Below are positions 1 to 9,616 of a stretch of DNA of 64,000 nucleotides, piece after piece (position 1 is the stretch's first letter; each line of letters begins with the position of its first letter). Location: NCBI RefSeq assembly GCF_030814815.1, contig NZ_JAUSVR010000008.1, forward strand, positions 124,001-188,000, read 5' to 3'. The DNA is from Ancylobacter amanitiformis. Its GTDB lineage: Bacteria; Pseudomonadota; Alphaproteobacteria; Rhizobiales; Xanthobacteraceae. The position numbers and the translations under genes are program-made. The notes beneath the pieces are model-generated. The model was not told the DNA's origin, did no database searches, and was given only the letters and a program-made list of their open reading frames with translations.

Positions 1-45
1 TGGCGCCTCATCTGGGGAGCTACCCCCGCACCAGCACAGGGCCCA

Positions 46-696
46 TCACAGGGAAATGACCACCTGCACTCCGGCGGCGTGAAAATCGCGCTCGGCGGCG
101 TCCTCGGTGGTGCCTCCCTCGGCAAGCGGCAGCGCGATGGCGCGCGACAGCGGCTTGATGATGACCGCGTCGAAACCGAGCGTCGCCGCATCCAGCGCCG
201 ACCAGGCGGCGCAGAAATCATAGGCGAGGCCGACAAACACGCAGCGCCGAACGCCCTTGTCGCGGAGATAGCCGGCGAGGCCCGTCGCGGTGCGGTGATC
301 GTTCTCGAAGAAGGCGGAATAGGAATCCACGCTGCGGTGCCAGCCCTTGCGCAGGACGAGATGGGCGCGGCGCAGCGCGCCATCGTGGATGGCGGGATGA
401 AAGTCGGCGCCGGCCGTGCCCTGCACGCAATGGTCCGGCCACAGGATCTGCGGGCCATACGGCATCGCGATGGTGCTGAACGGCGCCGCTCCCGCATGGT
501 TGCTGGCGAAGGACGTGTGATCGGCGGGATGCCAGTCCTGCGTCACCACCACCAGCGGGAATTGCCCGCTCAGCCTGTTGATGCCCGGCAGGATCTCGTC
601 GCCGCCGGTCACTGCCAGCGCGCCGCCGGGACAGAAATCGTTCTGCGGATCGACCACCACGAGGGCGTCGGCGGGACGGGGTTGGAAAGCCGCCAT
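46..696 (-). CDS. pncA: Nicotinamidase (PncA)
   Basis: Cytoplasmic isochorismatase-like hydrolase converting nicotinamide to nicotinate and ammonia in NAD salvage. The 216-residue product has the full set of family motifs: D16 in VVVDPQNDF, metal-site residues in DWHP (D54, H56) and HCVQG (H89), K117 in LRKGW, and nucleophile C162 in YDFCAAW. This gives the D-K-C triad, and the length is normal for PncA. It stands alone, divergent from an aminotransferase gene across about 180 bp. It supplies nicotinate, a pyridine acid, in a window rich in pyridine catabolism, but nothing ties it directly to those genes. Confidence 0.92.
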   Translation of the reverse strand: MAAFQPRPADALVVVDPQNDFCPGGALAVTGGDEILPGINRLSGQFPLVVVTQDWHPADHTSFASNHAGAAPFSTIAMPYGPQILWPDHCVQGTAGADFHPAIHDGALRRAHLVLRKGWHRSVDSYSAFFENDHRTATGLAGYLRDKGVRRCVFVGLAYDFCAAWSALDAATLGFDAVIIKPLSRAIALPLAEGGTTEDAAERDFHAAGVQVVISL

Positions 697-736
697 CGGA
701 TCATCTGCTCCTGCATTGATCGCATCAACATACTGA

Positions 737-750
737 ATTGTTGCGACAAT
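737..750. promoter_or_regulatory. Short inverted repeat in divergent pncA/aminotransferase promoter
   Basis: ATTGT-TGCG-ACAAT lies midway in the 181-bp gap between pncA and the divergent aminotransferase gene. The region is more AT-rich than its surroundings. It is a possible regulator site, with no partner regulator assigned. Confidence 0.3.
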
Positions 751-877
751 CTCTCAGGCCATTCTGACACGCCCGCCCGGTTTCGGCGGCGGGTCTTACT
801 TTCGGTAGATTGACGCACCGTCCTCGCCTGCGCACCCTTGCGGCTGAATTCTAGGCATGCACAGGCAAGAGGCGAAA

Positions 878-2110
878 ATGACCAACTCGCTGGATCGCAC
901 ATTGCGGGAGCGGGCGCTGCGCGTGGTTCCCGGCGGCATGTGGGGGCACATGCACGCCAAGGATCTGCCCGAGGGCTACCCCCAGTTCTTCGCCCGTGCC
1001 GAGGGCACAAGGCTGTGGGACGTCGACGGCAACGAATATCTCGACTTCATGTGCAGCTGGGGCCCGATCATCCTCGGCCACCACCACCGGGAAGTCGACG
1101 CCGCCGCGCTCGCCCAGCTGCAGAAGGGCGACGCCATGAACGGCCCGGCGCAGGCCATGGTGGAACTCGCCGAGCTCATGGTGGAGCTTATCCCGCATGC
1201 CGACTGGGCGCAGTTCGAGAAGAACGGCACGGACGCGACCACCACCGCCGTCACCATCGCCCGGGCCGGCACCGGCAAGCGCAAGATCCTGGTCGCGCAG
1301 GGGGCCTATCACGGCGCGGTGCCGTGGTGTTCGCCCTCGCTGGTCGGCGTCACCTCGGAGGATCGCGCGCATATCCTCACCTACACCTATAACGACGTCG
1401 ACAGCCTGAACGCGGCGGTGGACGCGGCCGGCGGCGACCTGGCGGGCATCATCGTCAGCGCCTTCCGGCATGATTACGGCAAGGACCAGGAACTGCCGAC
1501 GGTCGCCTTCGCGCAGGCCGCGCGTGCGGCGGCGGATGCGGCCGACGCGGCGCTGATCGTCGACGACGTGCGCGCCGGCTTCCGGCTCGACCTCGGCGGC
1601 AGCTGGGAGCGGGTCGGCGTGCGCCCGGACCTTTCCGCCTGGTCGAAATCCATCGCCAACGGCTACGCGCTTTCCGCCGTGACCGGCAATGACCGGTTCC
1701 GCGCGGCGACGCAGTCGATCTTCACCACCGGCTCCTTCTGGTGCGGGGCGGTCTCGATGGCGGCGGCGGTGGCGACGCTCACCATCCTGCGCCGCGACAA
1801 CGCGCTCGCCCACATGGAGGCGATGGGCACCGCGCTGCGCGAGGGGCTTGCCAGGCTGAGCGAAAGCCACGCCATCCCGCTCCGCCAGACCGGCCCGGTG
1901 CAGATGCCCATGGTGCTGTTCGAGGACGACGCGGATCTGCGCAAGGGCTTCGCCTTCTGCACGGCGGCGCTCAAGGCCGGCGTCTATTTCCACCCCCAGC
2001 ACAACATGTTCCTGAGTGCCGCCCATACCGGCGCGGATATCGCCCGGGCGCTGGAGGCGGCCGAGCTCGGCTTGCGCGCCGTGCGCGCGCTCGCCCCCGT
2101 CGCCGCCTGA
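878..2110 (+). CDS. Class III PLP-dependent aminotransferase (GSA-aminomutase-like)
   Basis: Fold-type I PLP enzyme of the glutamate-1-semialdehyde aminomutase/omega-transaminase family, about 410 residues. Visible landmarks are the N-terminal VVPGGMWGH segment, the glycine/threonine phosphate-binding GTDATTTAV region, the cofactor-contacting VDD (D229/D230, DE in most relatives) and the Schiff-base lysine K257 in WSKSIANGY. The start at 878 is preferred over 857 because AGAGGCGAAA precedes it at SD spacing. It sits about 70 bp upstream of a peptide-type ABC operon in the same orientation, which suggests the imported compound is an amine or amino acid. It is unlikely to be hemL itself, since it is embedded in a transporter operon; the substrate is unknown. 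Confidence 0.8.
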   Translation: MTNSLDRTLRERALRVVPGGMWGHMHAKDLPEGYPQFFARAEGTRLWDVDGNEYLDFMCSWGPIILGHHHREVDAAALAQLQKGDAMNGPAQAMVELAELMVELIPHADWAQFEKNGTDATTTAVTIARAGTGKRKILVAQGAYHGAVPWCSPSLVGVTSEDRAHILTYTYNDVDSLNAAVDAAGGDLAGIIVSAFRHDYGKDQELPTVAFAQAARAAADAADAALIVDDVRAGFRLDLGGSWERVGVRPDLSAWSKSIANGYALSAVTGNDRFRAATQSIFTTGSFWCGAVSMAAAVATLTILRRDNALAHMEAMGTALREGLARLSESHAIPLRQTGPVQMPMVLFEDDADLRKGFAFCTAALKAGVYFHPQHNMFLSAAHTGADIARALEAAELGLRAVRALAPVAA

Positions 2111-2179
2111 CGCTTTCCGCGAAACGCTTTCCGCCGACCCCCTTCCGCCCGTCCGCCCTTCGTCCGGAGACATTGCCCC

Positions 2180-3814
2180 ATGGCCAGACGTTCCCGCCTC
2201 GCCCCGTCAAGGTCGTTTGCGACGTCGCTCGCGACGTCCTTTGCCGCGTCCCTGCTCGCCTCGGTCTTCTTCCTGCCGCTCGATGTGCGGAGCGCACCGG
2301 CCGCCGACGGGCCGCTCGTGGTGGCGCGGGCGATGGACGTCAATTCGCTCGACCCGGCCCGCGCCTATTGCGATACCTGCCAGATCTACCTGTCGGCGGT
2401 CTATGCGACGCTGCTGACGCTGGCGCCCGACAACCAGACCATCATCCCCATGCTCACCAAGAGCTGGGAGGTCAGCCCTGACGTGACCACCTTCACCTTC
2501 CACCTCGACCCGGCAGCCACCTTCTCCGATGGCAGCCCGGTGACGGCGCAGGACGTGAAATGGTCACTGGAACGGCTGAAGAACATCAAGGGCGGGCCCG
2601 CCTATCTGATGGACAGCCTCAAGTCGATCGAGGCGAAGGACCCGGCGACCGTGGTCATCACCACGCAGACGCCCAATTCGGAATTTCTCGGCATCCTCGC
2701 CGCGCCCTATACCGGCATCATCAATGCCAAGCTCGCTTCCGCCAATGGCGCCAACGCCAATGCCGACGCGGCGACCTCCGACGCGTCCGACACCTGGTTC
2801 CTCGCCCATTCGGCGGGTGCCGGCCCCTTCGTGCTGGAGAGCTATACCGCCGACGATTCGCTTCGCCTCGCCCGCAACGACACATACTGGGGCAAGAAGG
2901 CCGGCGTGCCGGGCGTCGTGCTGAAGCAGACGGCCGATGCGGTGACGCAGGCCCAGATGCTGCAGTCCGGCACCGCCGATATCGCCATGCAGATCGATCC
3001 CGACACGGCCAAGACGGTTTCCGCGCCGGACGCCACCTTCACCTCGGTGCCCTCGTTCAATTTCGTCTATGCCGCGATCAGCCCGGCGGCCAAGGGCGCG
3101 CCGGTGCCGCTGACCTCTGACGTGCGCCAGGCCATCGCGCTGGCGCTCGACTACAAGGGCGCCATCGACTTCACGGTCGGCGGCGAGGGCAAGGAACAGT
3201 CCTCCGCCATTCCCAACGGCTATCCCGGCACGAAGGACCTGCCCGCGCCGGTCACCAATGTGGAGAAGGCGAAAGAACTCCTCGCCAAGGCTGGCCATCC
3301 CGACGGCTTCGCGATGGAACTCGAATTCCCGGCCATGAACGTCTACGGCGTCGACCTGTCGCTGCTCGCCCAGAAGGTGCAGCAGGATCTCGGCAAGGTC
3401 GGCATCAAGCTGTCGCTGAAGCCGGTGCCCTTCACCGTGTGGATCAGCGACATCAACGATCCCGGCACGCCCTTCGCGCTCGGCTTCTTCGCCCCCGACT
3501 ATTTCGGCAGCGCCCAGTATGTGCAGTATTTCGGCATGCTGCCCGACATGCCCTGGGCCAACCGCGCCGGCGTCGGCAAAGAGCCCGGCCTCGATGGCAA
3601 GGAACAGCTGGCGCTGTACCACAAGGCGCTGGCCGCAACCGATGTTCCGGCGCAGGAGGCGGCCTATCGCGATCTCGCGCTCAAGATGATCGACGACAAG
3701 ATCATCCTGCCGCTGGTCAGCCCCAACCTCATTCTCGCCTATCGCAACGATGTGAGCGGGGTGCGCTACAGCGCCTGCTGCAACCTGCCGCTCGGCGAGA
3801 TCGAGAAGAAGTGA
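2180..3814 (+). CDS. ABC importer substrate-binding protein, Dpp/Opp family (SBP family 5)
   Basis: Periplasmic solute-binding protein of about 544 residues, the usual DppA/OppA size. It begins with an Arg-rich region, a hydrophobic stretch and an Ala-rich cleavage site (roughly residues 1-40), then the family signature around NSLDPARAYCDT and the TFHLDPAATFSDGSPVTAQDVKWSLER segment typical of SBP_bac_5 proteins. It opens a five-gene dpp-like operon. It could bind a peptide, opine, glycoside or amine; the upstream aminotransferase favours an amino compound, but the sequence does not settle the ligand. Confidence 0.88.
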   Translation: MARRSRLAPSRSFATSLATSFAASLLASVFFLPLDVRSAPAADGPLVVARAMDVNSLDPARAYCDTCQIYLSAVYATLLTLAPDNQTIIPMLTKSWEVSPDVTTFTFHLDPAATFSDGSPVTAQDVKWSLERLKNIKGGPAYLMDSLKSIEAKDPATVVITTQTPNSEFLGILAAPYTGIINAKLASANGANANADAATSDASDTWFLAHSAGAGPFVLESYTADDSLRLARNDTYWGKKAGVPGVVLKQTADAVTQAQMLQSGTADIAMQIDPDTAKTVSAPDATFTSVPSFNFVYAAISPAAKGAPVPLTSDVRQAIALALDYKGAIDFTVGGEGKEQSSAIPNGYPGTKDLPAPVTNVEKAKELLAKAGHPDGFAMELEFPAMNVYGVDLSLLAQKVQQDLGKVGIKLSLKPVPFTVWISDINDPGTPFALGFFAPDYFGSAQYVQYFGMLPDMPWANRAGVGKEPGLDGKEQLALYHKALAATDVPAQEAAYRDLALKMIDDKIILPLVSPNLILAYRNDVSGVRYSACCNLPLGEIEKK

Positions 3815-3831
3815 GAGGCTGAGAGCCCGCC

Positions 3832-4848
3832 ATGCTGAAGGTCGTCGTGCGGCGATTGCTGGTGATGCCGTTCCTGCTGCTCGGGATCGTCACGGCGACC
3901 TTCCTGCTGGCCCAGTTCACCAAGGGCAACCCGCTGGTCTCCATTATCGGCGCGCGCAATCTCGACAATGCCGAGGTCGTGGCCGCCGCCAAGGCGCGCT
4001 GGGGCCTCGATCGCTCGGTGCCCGAGCGCTACGCGATCTATGTGTGGAACCTCGCCCATGGCGATCTCGGCACGTCGTTCCGCACGAAGCAGCCGGTGTT
4101 GAAGGATCTGGCGCAGCGGCTGCCGGCCACGCTCGAACTGGTCATCTGCGCGATGATCGTCGGTGCCGCCGGCGGCATCGCGCTGGCCATCGTCTCCGCC
4201 GAGTTCAAGAACAGCCTGGCCGACCATGTCGCGCGGCTGGTGGCGTTGATGGGCTCCTGCCTGCCGGTGTTCTGGCTCGGGCTGATCGCGCTGTTCCTGT
4301 TCTCCGTCCAGACACGACTGCTGCCCGGACCCGGCCGGCTCGACATCCGCGCGGTGGCGCCCCCTGTGACCACCGGCTTCATGCTGGTCGATACGCTGCT
4401 GGCCGGCAATGTGGCGGGCTTCATCGATGCCGCCCGCCACCTCGTCCTGCCCTCGCTGGTGCTGGGCTGGTCGGTCATGGGCATCGTGGCGCGCATGGTG
4501 CGGGCCTCGATGCTCGACGTGCTGGGGCAGGACTACATCACCATGGCGCGGGCCAAGGGCGCCGGGCGCCTGCGCGTGCTGGTCCACCACGCGCTCGCCA
4601 ATGCGCTGATCCCGGCGCTGACCATTCTCGGCTTCACCTTCGCCTATCTCATCACCGGCTCGGTGCTGGTGGAGACCATCTTTTCCTGGCCGGGCATCGG
4701 CTCCTACGCGGTCGAGGCGGCGCGCAGCCTCGATTATCCCGCGATCACCGGCGTGACCATCATCGGCGGCCTCGGCTTCCTGGTCGCCAACCTGCTCACG
4801 GATGTCGCCTATGCCGCGGCCGACCCGCGCATGCGGGAGGCCACGTGA
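3832..4848 (+). CDS. ABC importer permease, DppB type
   Basis: Inner-membrane permease of 338 residues with an N-terminal transmembrane helix (LLVMPFLLLGIVTATFLL), the GLDRSVPERY segment typical of DppB proteins, and the EAA loop near MARAKGAGRLRVLVHHALAN that docks on the ATPase. It starts 18 bp after the binding-protein gene, with GAGAG upstream of the ATG. Its stop overlaps the next ATG (TGATG), so it is translationally coupled to the DppC partner. Confidence 0.9.
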   Translation: MLKVVVRRLLVMPFLLLGIVTATFLLAQFTKGNPLVSIIGARNLDNAEVVAAAKARWGLDRSVPERYAIYVWNLAHGDLGTSFRTKQPVLKDLAQRLPATLELVICAMIVGAAGGIALAIVSAEFKNSLADHVARLVALMGSCLPVFWLGLIALFLFSVQTRLLPGPGRLDIRAVAPPVTTGFMLVDTLLAGNVAGFIDAARHLVLPSLVLGWSVMGIVARMVRASMLDVLGQDYITMARAKGAGRLRVLVHHALANALIPALTILGFTFAYLITGSVLVETIFSWPGIGSYAVEAARSLDYPAITGVTIIGGLGFLVANLLTDVAYAAADPRMREAT

Positions 4849-5741
4849 TGCTGATGGGGCCGACGACGCATCGGGACGTCCGCCCGCGCCCGCGCCTTGC
4901 CGGGGCGATCGGGGGCTTCTTCGCGCGACTCGGCTGGCGGCAGGTGCCGGTGATGTTCGCGGCCGTGGTGCTGGTCGCGCTGGTGCTGGTGGCGCTGACC
5001 ATTCCGCTGTGGACGCCCTATGACCCGATCGGCCTCGCCGGCCGCCGCCTGCAGCCGCCCAGCGCGGCGCACTGGCTGGGCACCGACGCGCTGGGGCGCG
5101 ACGTGCTGGTGCGCACGCTGTTCGGGGCGCGCTACTCGCTGCCGATCGCCGCGGTGGTGCTGGTGGTGGCGGTCGGCATCGGGGTCACGCTCGGCGCGCT
5201 GGCCGGCTTCCTCGGCGGCATCGTCGACAATGTGCTGATGCGGCTCGCCGACATCACGCTGGCCTTTCCGCCCGTGCTGCTGGCCATGGCGATCGCCGCC
5301 TCCCTGGGCCCCGGGCTGGTCAATACCGCGCTCGCCCTCATCATCGTCTGGTGGCCGATCTATGCGCGGCTGATGCGGGCGCAGGTGCTGAACGTGAAGA
5401 AACTCGATCATGTCGATGCCGCCATCGTCGGCGGCGTCACGCCGGCGCGCCTGCTCACCCACCACATCATGCCGCTGTGCTGGAGCCCGATCTTCGTCAA
5501 CATGACGATGGATGTCGGGCAGGTGATCCTGCTGGCCGCCGGCCTCAGCTTCATCGGCCTCGGCGCCCAGCCGCCGACGCCGGAATGGGGCCAGATGATC
5601 GCCGAGGGCGCGTCCAATTTCTATTGCTGGTGGATCGCGCTCGGGCCGGGAATGGCAATCTTCCTGGTCTCGCTCTCCTCGAATTTTCTGGGCGACGGCC
5701 TGCGCGATGTCGCCGATCCGCGCACGCGCCAGGGAGGTTGA
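4848..5741 (+). CDS. ABC importer permease, DppC type
   Basis: Inner-membrane permease of 297 residues with the DppC-type N-terminal soluble stretch and first helix, the HWLGTDALGRDVLVR motif characteristic of OppC/DppC, and the EAA loop around DHVDAAIVGGVTPARLLTHHIMP. The open frame extends further upstream, but the true start is the ATG at 4848 overlapping the dppB stop. Two other in-frame features fit this: family alignment begins here, and the upstream stretch is antisense-like, low-complexity sequence within dppB. Confidence 0.9.
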   Translation: MLMGPTTHRDVRPRPRLAGAIGGFFARLGWRQVPVMFAAVVLVALVLVALTIPLWTPYDPIGLAGRRLQPPSAAHWLGTDALGRDVLVRTLFGARYSLPIAAVVLVVAVGIGVTLGALAGFLGGIVDNVLMRLADITLAFPPVLLAMAIAASLGPGLVNTALALIIVWWPIYARLMRAQVLNVKKLDHVDAAIVGGVTPARLLTHHIMPLCWSPIFVNMTMDVGQVILLAAGLSFIGLGAQPPTPEWGQMIAEGASNFYCWWIALGPGMAIFLVSLSSNFLGDGLRDVADPRTRQGG

Positions 5742-5743
5742 CC

Positions 5744-6742
5744 ATGGCTGTGCCGCTGCTCGACATAAAGGGCCTCGCCGTCACCATCCCGACCCGCGGC
5801 GGCGAGCGGGCGGCGGTGTCCAATGTCGATTTTTCCGTCGATCGCGGCGAGGTAGTGGGGCTGGTCGGCGAATCCGGCTCCGGCAAGAGCCTGTCCATGC
5901 TGGCGGTGATGGGGCTGCTGCCGCGGCAGTTCGGAGTTTCCGGCTCCATCCGCTTCGACGGCGAGGAGATTGCCGGCGCGCCCGAGCGGCGGCTGCGGGC
6001 GCTGCGCGGCCGGCGCATCGCCATGGTCTTCCAGGACCCGATGACGGCGCTCAACCCGGTGCAGACCATCGGCGCGCAGATTACCGAGATGATCCGCCTG
6101 CACAATGCCGGGATGTCGCGGGCGCAGGTGCGGCAGAAGGCGCTTTCACTGCTTGAAGCGGTGGCCATTCCCGCGCCGGAGCGGCGCTTTGACCAGTATC
6201 CGCACGAGTTCTCCGGCGGCATGCGCCAGCGCGTGGTGATCGCCATCGCCATCGCCAACGATCCCGACCTGCTGATCGCCGACGAGCCGACCACCGCGCT
6301 GGACGTGACCATCCAGGCGCAGATCATGGAGATTTTCGCCGGGCTGCGGGCCGAGCGCGGCATGGCGATCGTGCTGATCACGCATGATCTCGGCCTTGTC
6401 GCAGGCCTCGCCGATCGCATGAGCGTGCTCTATGCCGGACGCATCGCGGAACGCGGACCGGTTGGCCCGCTCTTCGCGGCTCCGCGTCACCCCTACACGG
6501 CGAGCCTGCTCGCCGCCGTGCCCTCGATCGACGATGTCAGCGAGCGGCTTCATGCCATTCCCGGCACGCCGCCCTCGCTCAGCGAGCGTCCGCCGGGCTG
6601 CGCCTTCGCCCCGCGCTGTGACTTCGCCGTGCCGGCATGCCGGGCGAGCGAGCCGGACCTCACGCGCGTCGGCGGCTCGGTCGTGGCCTGCCACCGAGCC
6701 AATGATCCCGCGTTCGCCGCGCGGCTGAAGGAGCCGGCCTGA
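5744..6742 (+). CDS. ABC importer ATPase, DppD type
   Basis: Cytoplasmic ATPase of 332 residues. It has Walker [10 protein letters not shown]-loop [12 protein letters not shown], signature EFSGGMRQR, Walker [13 protein letters not shown] and H-loop ITHDLG. The C-terminal oligopeptide-transporter extension carries the cysteine motif [15 protein letters not shown] (a likely Fe-S or metal-binding cluster in this family). ATG at 5744 follows GGGAGGTTGACC at SD distance. Its stop overlaps the next start, coupling it to the DppF partner. Confidence 0.9.
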   Translation: MAVPLLDIKGLAVTIPTRGGERAAVSNVDFSVDRGEVVGLVGESGSGKSLSMLAVMGLLPRQFGVSGSIRFDGEEIAGAPERRLRALRGRRIAMVFQDPMTALNPVQTIGAQITEMIRLHNAGMSRAQVRQKALSLLEAVAIPAPERRFDQYPHEFSGGMRQRVVIAIAIANDPDLLIADEPTTALDVTIQAQIMEIFAGLRAERGMAIVLITHDLGLVAGLADRMSVLYAGRIAERGPVGPLFAAPRHPYTASLLAAVPSIDDVSERLHAIPGTPPSLSERPPGCAFAPRCDFAVPACRASEPDLTRVGGSVVACHRANDPAFAARLKEPA

Positions 6743-7737
6743 TGGGCGCCGCCGCACGCATCGATGACGTTCCGCTGCTGGCGGTGGAGGACCTGCGGGT
6801 CGAGTTCCCGGTGCGGCGCGGCCTCGTCTTTCCGCGCAAGGTCGGCGCCATCGGCGCGGTGGCGGGGGTGTCGCTGGCGGTGCGGCCGGGCGAGACGCTG
6901 AGCATTGTCGGTGAATCCGGCTGCGGCAAATCCACGCTCGCCCGTGCCATCATGGGGCTGGTGTCGCCCAGCGCGGGGCGCATCCTGTTTCGCGGCACGG
7001 ATCTGGTCGGCCTGACGGCGGCGCAGATGCGGCCCTATCGCCGCGACATCCAGCTGGTGTTCCAGAACCCCTATGCGTGCCTCAACCCGCGCATGAGCGC
7101 CTATCGCAACATCGCCGAGCCGTTGCGCATGCTGGGCCTGCCGCGGGAGGAGCGCGACCGGCGGGTGGTGCGTGCCATGCAGCAGGTGCAACTGCTGCCC
7201 GAGCAGGCCGACCGCTATCCCTTCGCCTTTTCCGGCGGCCAGCGCCAGCGCATCGGCATCGCCCGCGCGCTGGCGGTCGAGCCCGAGCTCATCGTGCTGG
7301 ACGAGCCGGTCTCGGCGCTCGACGTCTCGGTGCAGGCGGGGGTGCTGAACCTGCTCAAGGACATCCAGCTGCGCACCGGCATCGCCTATATCTTCATCGC
7401 CCATAACCTCGCCGTCATCCGCCACATGTCGGACCGCGTGGCGGTGATGTATCTCGGGCGGATCGTCGAGAGCGCGCCGCGCGACCGGCTGTATCGCGCG
7501 CCCGCCCATCCCTATACGCAGGCGCTGCTCTCCGCCGCGCCCATCCCCGACCCGGTGCGCGAGCGCGCGCGGCAGCGCCTGGTGCTCACCGGGGACGTTC
7601 CCAATCCGGCCGAGCGCCCCTCGGGCTGCGGCTTCCGCACCCGCTGCCCCCGGGCGCAGGCGGTCTGCGCCGAGGTCGATCCGGCCCCCGCCGAGCGCGC
7701 GCCGGGCCATCAGGTGTGCTGCCACTTCCCGGGGTGA
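6742..7737 (+). CDS. ABC importer ATPase, DppF type
   Basis: Second ATPase of the heterodimeric dpp-like importer, 331 residues, with Walker A GESGCGKS, signature FSGGQRQR, Walker [12 protein letters not shown] and the family cysteine motif [15 protein letters not shown] near the C-terminus. The ATG at 6742 overlaps the upstream TGA. With the four preceding genes this makes a complete SBP-permease-permease-ATPase-ATPase importer. A LuxR-type regulator gene follows in the same direction after 82 bp. Confidence 0.9.
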   Translation: MGAAARIDDVPLLAVEDLRVEFPVRRGLVFPRKVGAIGAVAGVSLAVRPGETLSIVGESGCGKSTLARAIMGLVSPSAGRILFRGTDLVGLTAAQMRPYRRDIQLVFQNPYACLNPRMSAYRNIAEPLRMLGLPREERDRRVVRAMQQVQLLPEQADRYPFAFSGGQRQRIGIARALAVEPELIVLDEPVSALDVSVQAGVLNLLKDIQLRTGIAYIFIAHNLAVIRHMSDRVAVMYLGRIVESAPRDRLYRAPAHPYTQALLSAAPIPDPVRERARQRLVLTGDVPNPAERPSGCGFRTRCPRAQAVCAEVDPAPAERAPGHQVCCHFPG

Positions 7738-7819
7738 GCGCGCGGCCCGCCCGGCTGTCGCCGAATGGCCGCCTTCTTGCTTGATGCGGGGGATTGTTCG
7801 CTCGATACGGAGGAAGATC

Positions 7820-8551
7820 ATGTCCCATCCGTCGGGATCTGTGTCCCCGTGCGCCGCGCAGGAGCAGGTCGCCCATATACGCGGCGTCGCGCTGGGCACG
7901 TTCCAGGCGTCGTCGGCGGTGCTGTACTGGATCGACGACCGCCGCCACATGGTGGTGGCCGATATCGTGGGGCCGGGCCTGCGCCATATCGATCGCTATA
8001 TCCGCGACATGAAGCCGTTCGACCCGCTCAACATCGAACGTCTGGTCTCGTCGGGCAAGCGCATCGCCACGATGAGCCAGGACCGGCACCTCGCACCGGC
8101 CAGCGAGTTCGAGCATTATTGCGGCTACCTGCGCGACAGCGAGGTGAGCGATGTGCTCGACTTCGTGTTCTGGCGCGATGGCGAGCCCTTCGCCGGGCTC
8201 GGCATCCTCAAGGCGCCCGGCGATCCCTCGATCACCGAGGAAACGCTGCGGATCGCCTCGTCGCTGCAGCCCTATCTCGAATTCAACCTCGGCAACCATC
8301 CGCGCCGCCGCGACCACCGGCGCCAGCAGCAATTGCGCGTGGTCTACGGGCTCACCGGCCGGGAGATCGAGATTGCCGAACTGATCAGCAACGGGCTGAC
8401 CAACCACGACATTGCCGGCACGCTCGACATCGGCCTCGGCACGGTGAAGACGCATCTTCTGCACGTGTTCCAGAAGCTCGACGTGTCCAACCGCACCATG
8501 CTCTCGACACGCCTCGCCGGCATGGGCGACGAGCCCGCATCCGTTTCCTGA
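7820..8551 (+). CDS. LuxR-family transcriptional regulator
   Basis: Regulator of 243 residues. The C-terminal GerE/LuxR helix-turn-helix (about residues 178-232) is clear: LTGREIEIAELISNGLTNHDIAG, then GTVKTHLLHVFQKLDVSNRT. The N-terminal 150 residues resemble a PAS/GAF-like or autoinducer-like sensory fold but carry no signature I recognise, and there is no receiver aspartate pattern. The start at 7820 follows GGAGGAAGATC; an upstream in-frame ATG at 7781 lacks an SD. Its position just after the dpp-like operon suggests it controls that operon and the aminotransferase. Confidence 0.82.
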   Translation: MSHPSGSVSPCAAQEQVAHIRGVALGTFQASSAVLYWIDDRRHMVVADIVGPGLRHIDRYIRDMKPFDPLNIERLVSSGKRIATMSQDRHLAPASEFEHYCGYLRDSEVSDVLDFVFWRDGEPFAGLGILKAPGDPSITEETLRIASSLQPYLEFNLGNHPRRRDHRRQQQLRVVYGLTGREIEIAELISNGLTNHDIAGTLDIGLGTVKTHLLHVFQKLDVSNRTMLSTRLAGMGDEPASVS

Positions 8552-8559
8552 AACGGGCC

Positions 8560-9420
8560 TCAGGCGAAGCGTTTGGCGCCGGCGACGCAGAGCACCACCC
8601 CTCCCGTCGCCAGGACCATGGAGCCCGCGACCGGCTCGCCGAGCAGCAGCCCGGCCAGGGCCAGGCCGAAGAAGGGCTGCAGCAATTGCAACTGGCCGAC
8701 GCCGGCAATGCCGCCCAGCGCGAGGCCGCGATACCAGAAGACGAAGCCGATCAGCATGCTGAACACCGAGACATAGCCCAGCCCGAGCCAGGCCGGCCCG
8801 CCAATGCCGCTCCAGGCCATTGGGCGGGTGAGAGCCGCCACGACCGCCATGGCCGGCAGCGCCAGCACCAGCGCCCAGGAGATCACCTGCCAGCCGCCCA
8901 GCCGGCGCGACAGCCGGGCGCCCTCGGCATAGCCGAGCCCGCAGAGCAGGATCGCCGCGATCATCAGCAGATCGCCGGCGGGCGAGGCGGCCCCGCCATT
9001 GGCCAGCGCGAAGCCGACCACCGAAGCGGCGCCGAGCAGCGAGAACAGCCAGAAGGCCGGCCGCGGCCGCTCCCCCGCCCGCATCACGCCGAACAGCGCG
9101 GTGGCCAGCGGCAGCAGGCCGATGAACACCACCGAATGGGCGGATGTTATGTGCTGCAGCGCCAGCGCCGTGAGCAGCGGGAAGCCGACCACCACTCCGA
9201 GCGCCACCACCGCGAGCGGAGCGAGATCCGCCCGCGCCGGGCGCGGCTGGCGCAGGGCCAGCAGCAGCGCCGCGCCGAGAAGCGCGGCGATCACCGCGCG
9301 GGCCGAGGTGAGGAACAGCGGCGTGAACCCGCCGACCGCCACCCGCGTCGCCGGCAGCGAGCCGCTGAAAATGAGCACGCCAATGAGGCCGCTGCCCCAT
9401 CCCTCGCTCGTGCGCGGCAT
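8560..9420 (-). CDS. DMT-superfamily (EamA) transporter
   Basis: Inner-membrane protein of 286 residues with ten predicted hydrophobic segments arranged as two EamA repeats, typical of small-metabolite exporters. Start ATG at 9420 (MPRTSEGWGSG) is chosen because the longer upstream frame runs through the repeat tract of the divergent regulator and is not protein-like. It is divergent from a MocR-type regulator, a pairing seen often for MocR-controlled EamA exporters. It is convergent with the LuxR gene, with only 8 bp between stops. Substrate unknown. Confidence 0.85.
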   Translation of the reverse strand: MPRTSEGWGSGLIGVLIFSGSLPATRVAVGGFTPLFLTSARAVIAALLGAALLLALRQPRPARADLAPLAVVALGVVVGFPLLTALALQHITSAHSVVFIGLLPLATALFGVMRAGERPRPAFWLFSLLGAASVVGFALANGGAASPAGDLLMIAAILLCGLGYAEGARLSRRLGGWQVISWALVLALPAMAVVAALTRPMAWSGIGGPAWLGLGYVSVFSMLIGFVFWYRGLALGGIAGVGQLQLLQPFFGLALAGLLLGEPVAGSMVLATGGVVLCVAGAKRFA

Positions 9421-9520
9421 GCTCGCCTCCCCCTGTCGCGCTGGGTGCGCCCATTTGCGCTCCGGCGTCACTCTCCGCCCGGCCAATAGCGCGGCATGCA
9501 TTGCGGCGACAGGCACGCTC

Positions 9521-9566
9521 CCATACGGTGAGGCCGAACAGTGTGGTGGAGGAGTGCCATACAGTT
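9521..9566. promoter_or_regulatory. Direct repeats CCATAC(G/A)GT, candidate MocR operator
   Basis: CCATACGGTG (9521-9530) and CCATACAGTT (9557-9566) are spaced 36 bp start to start in the 196-bp divergent region between the exporter and the MocR gene. MocR regulators such as GabR are known to bind direct repeats about three to four helical turns apart, so geometry and position fit. Assignment is inference. Confidence 0.4.
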
Positions 9567-9616
9567 GGAAGGATCCACGCGCGAGACGGGCGGCGGGGAA
9601 CATGGAGGTGTTGGAG

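Noticed and set aside
851-2173. Long minus-strand open frame opposite the aminotransferase gene
   Set aside because: Antisense shadow of the class III aminotransferase; composition is not protein-like and no motifs are present.
4044-4847. Possible fusion extending the DppC permease upstream
   Set aside because: The extra 268 residues are an out-of-frame reading of dppB; the ATG at 4848 overlapping the dppB stop is the natural start.
8999-9616. N-terminal extension of the MocR gene
   Set aside because: It reads antisense through the EamA exporter gene and the promoter; the SD and ATG at 9604-9619 are the credible start.
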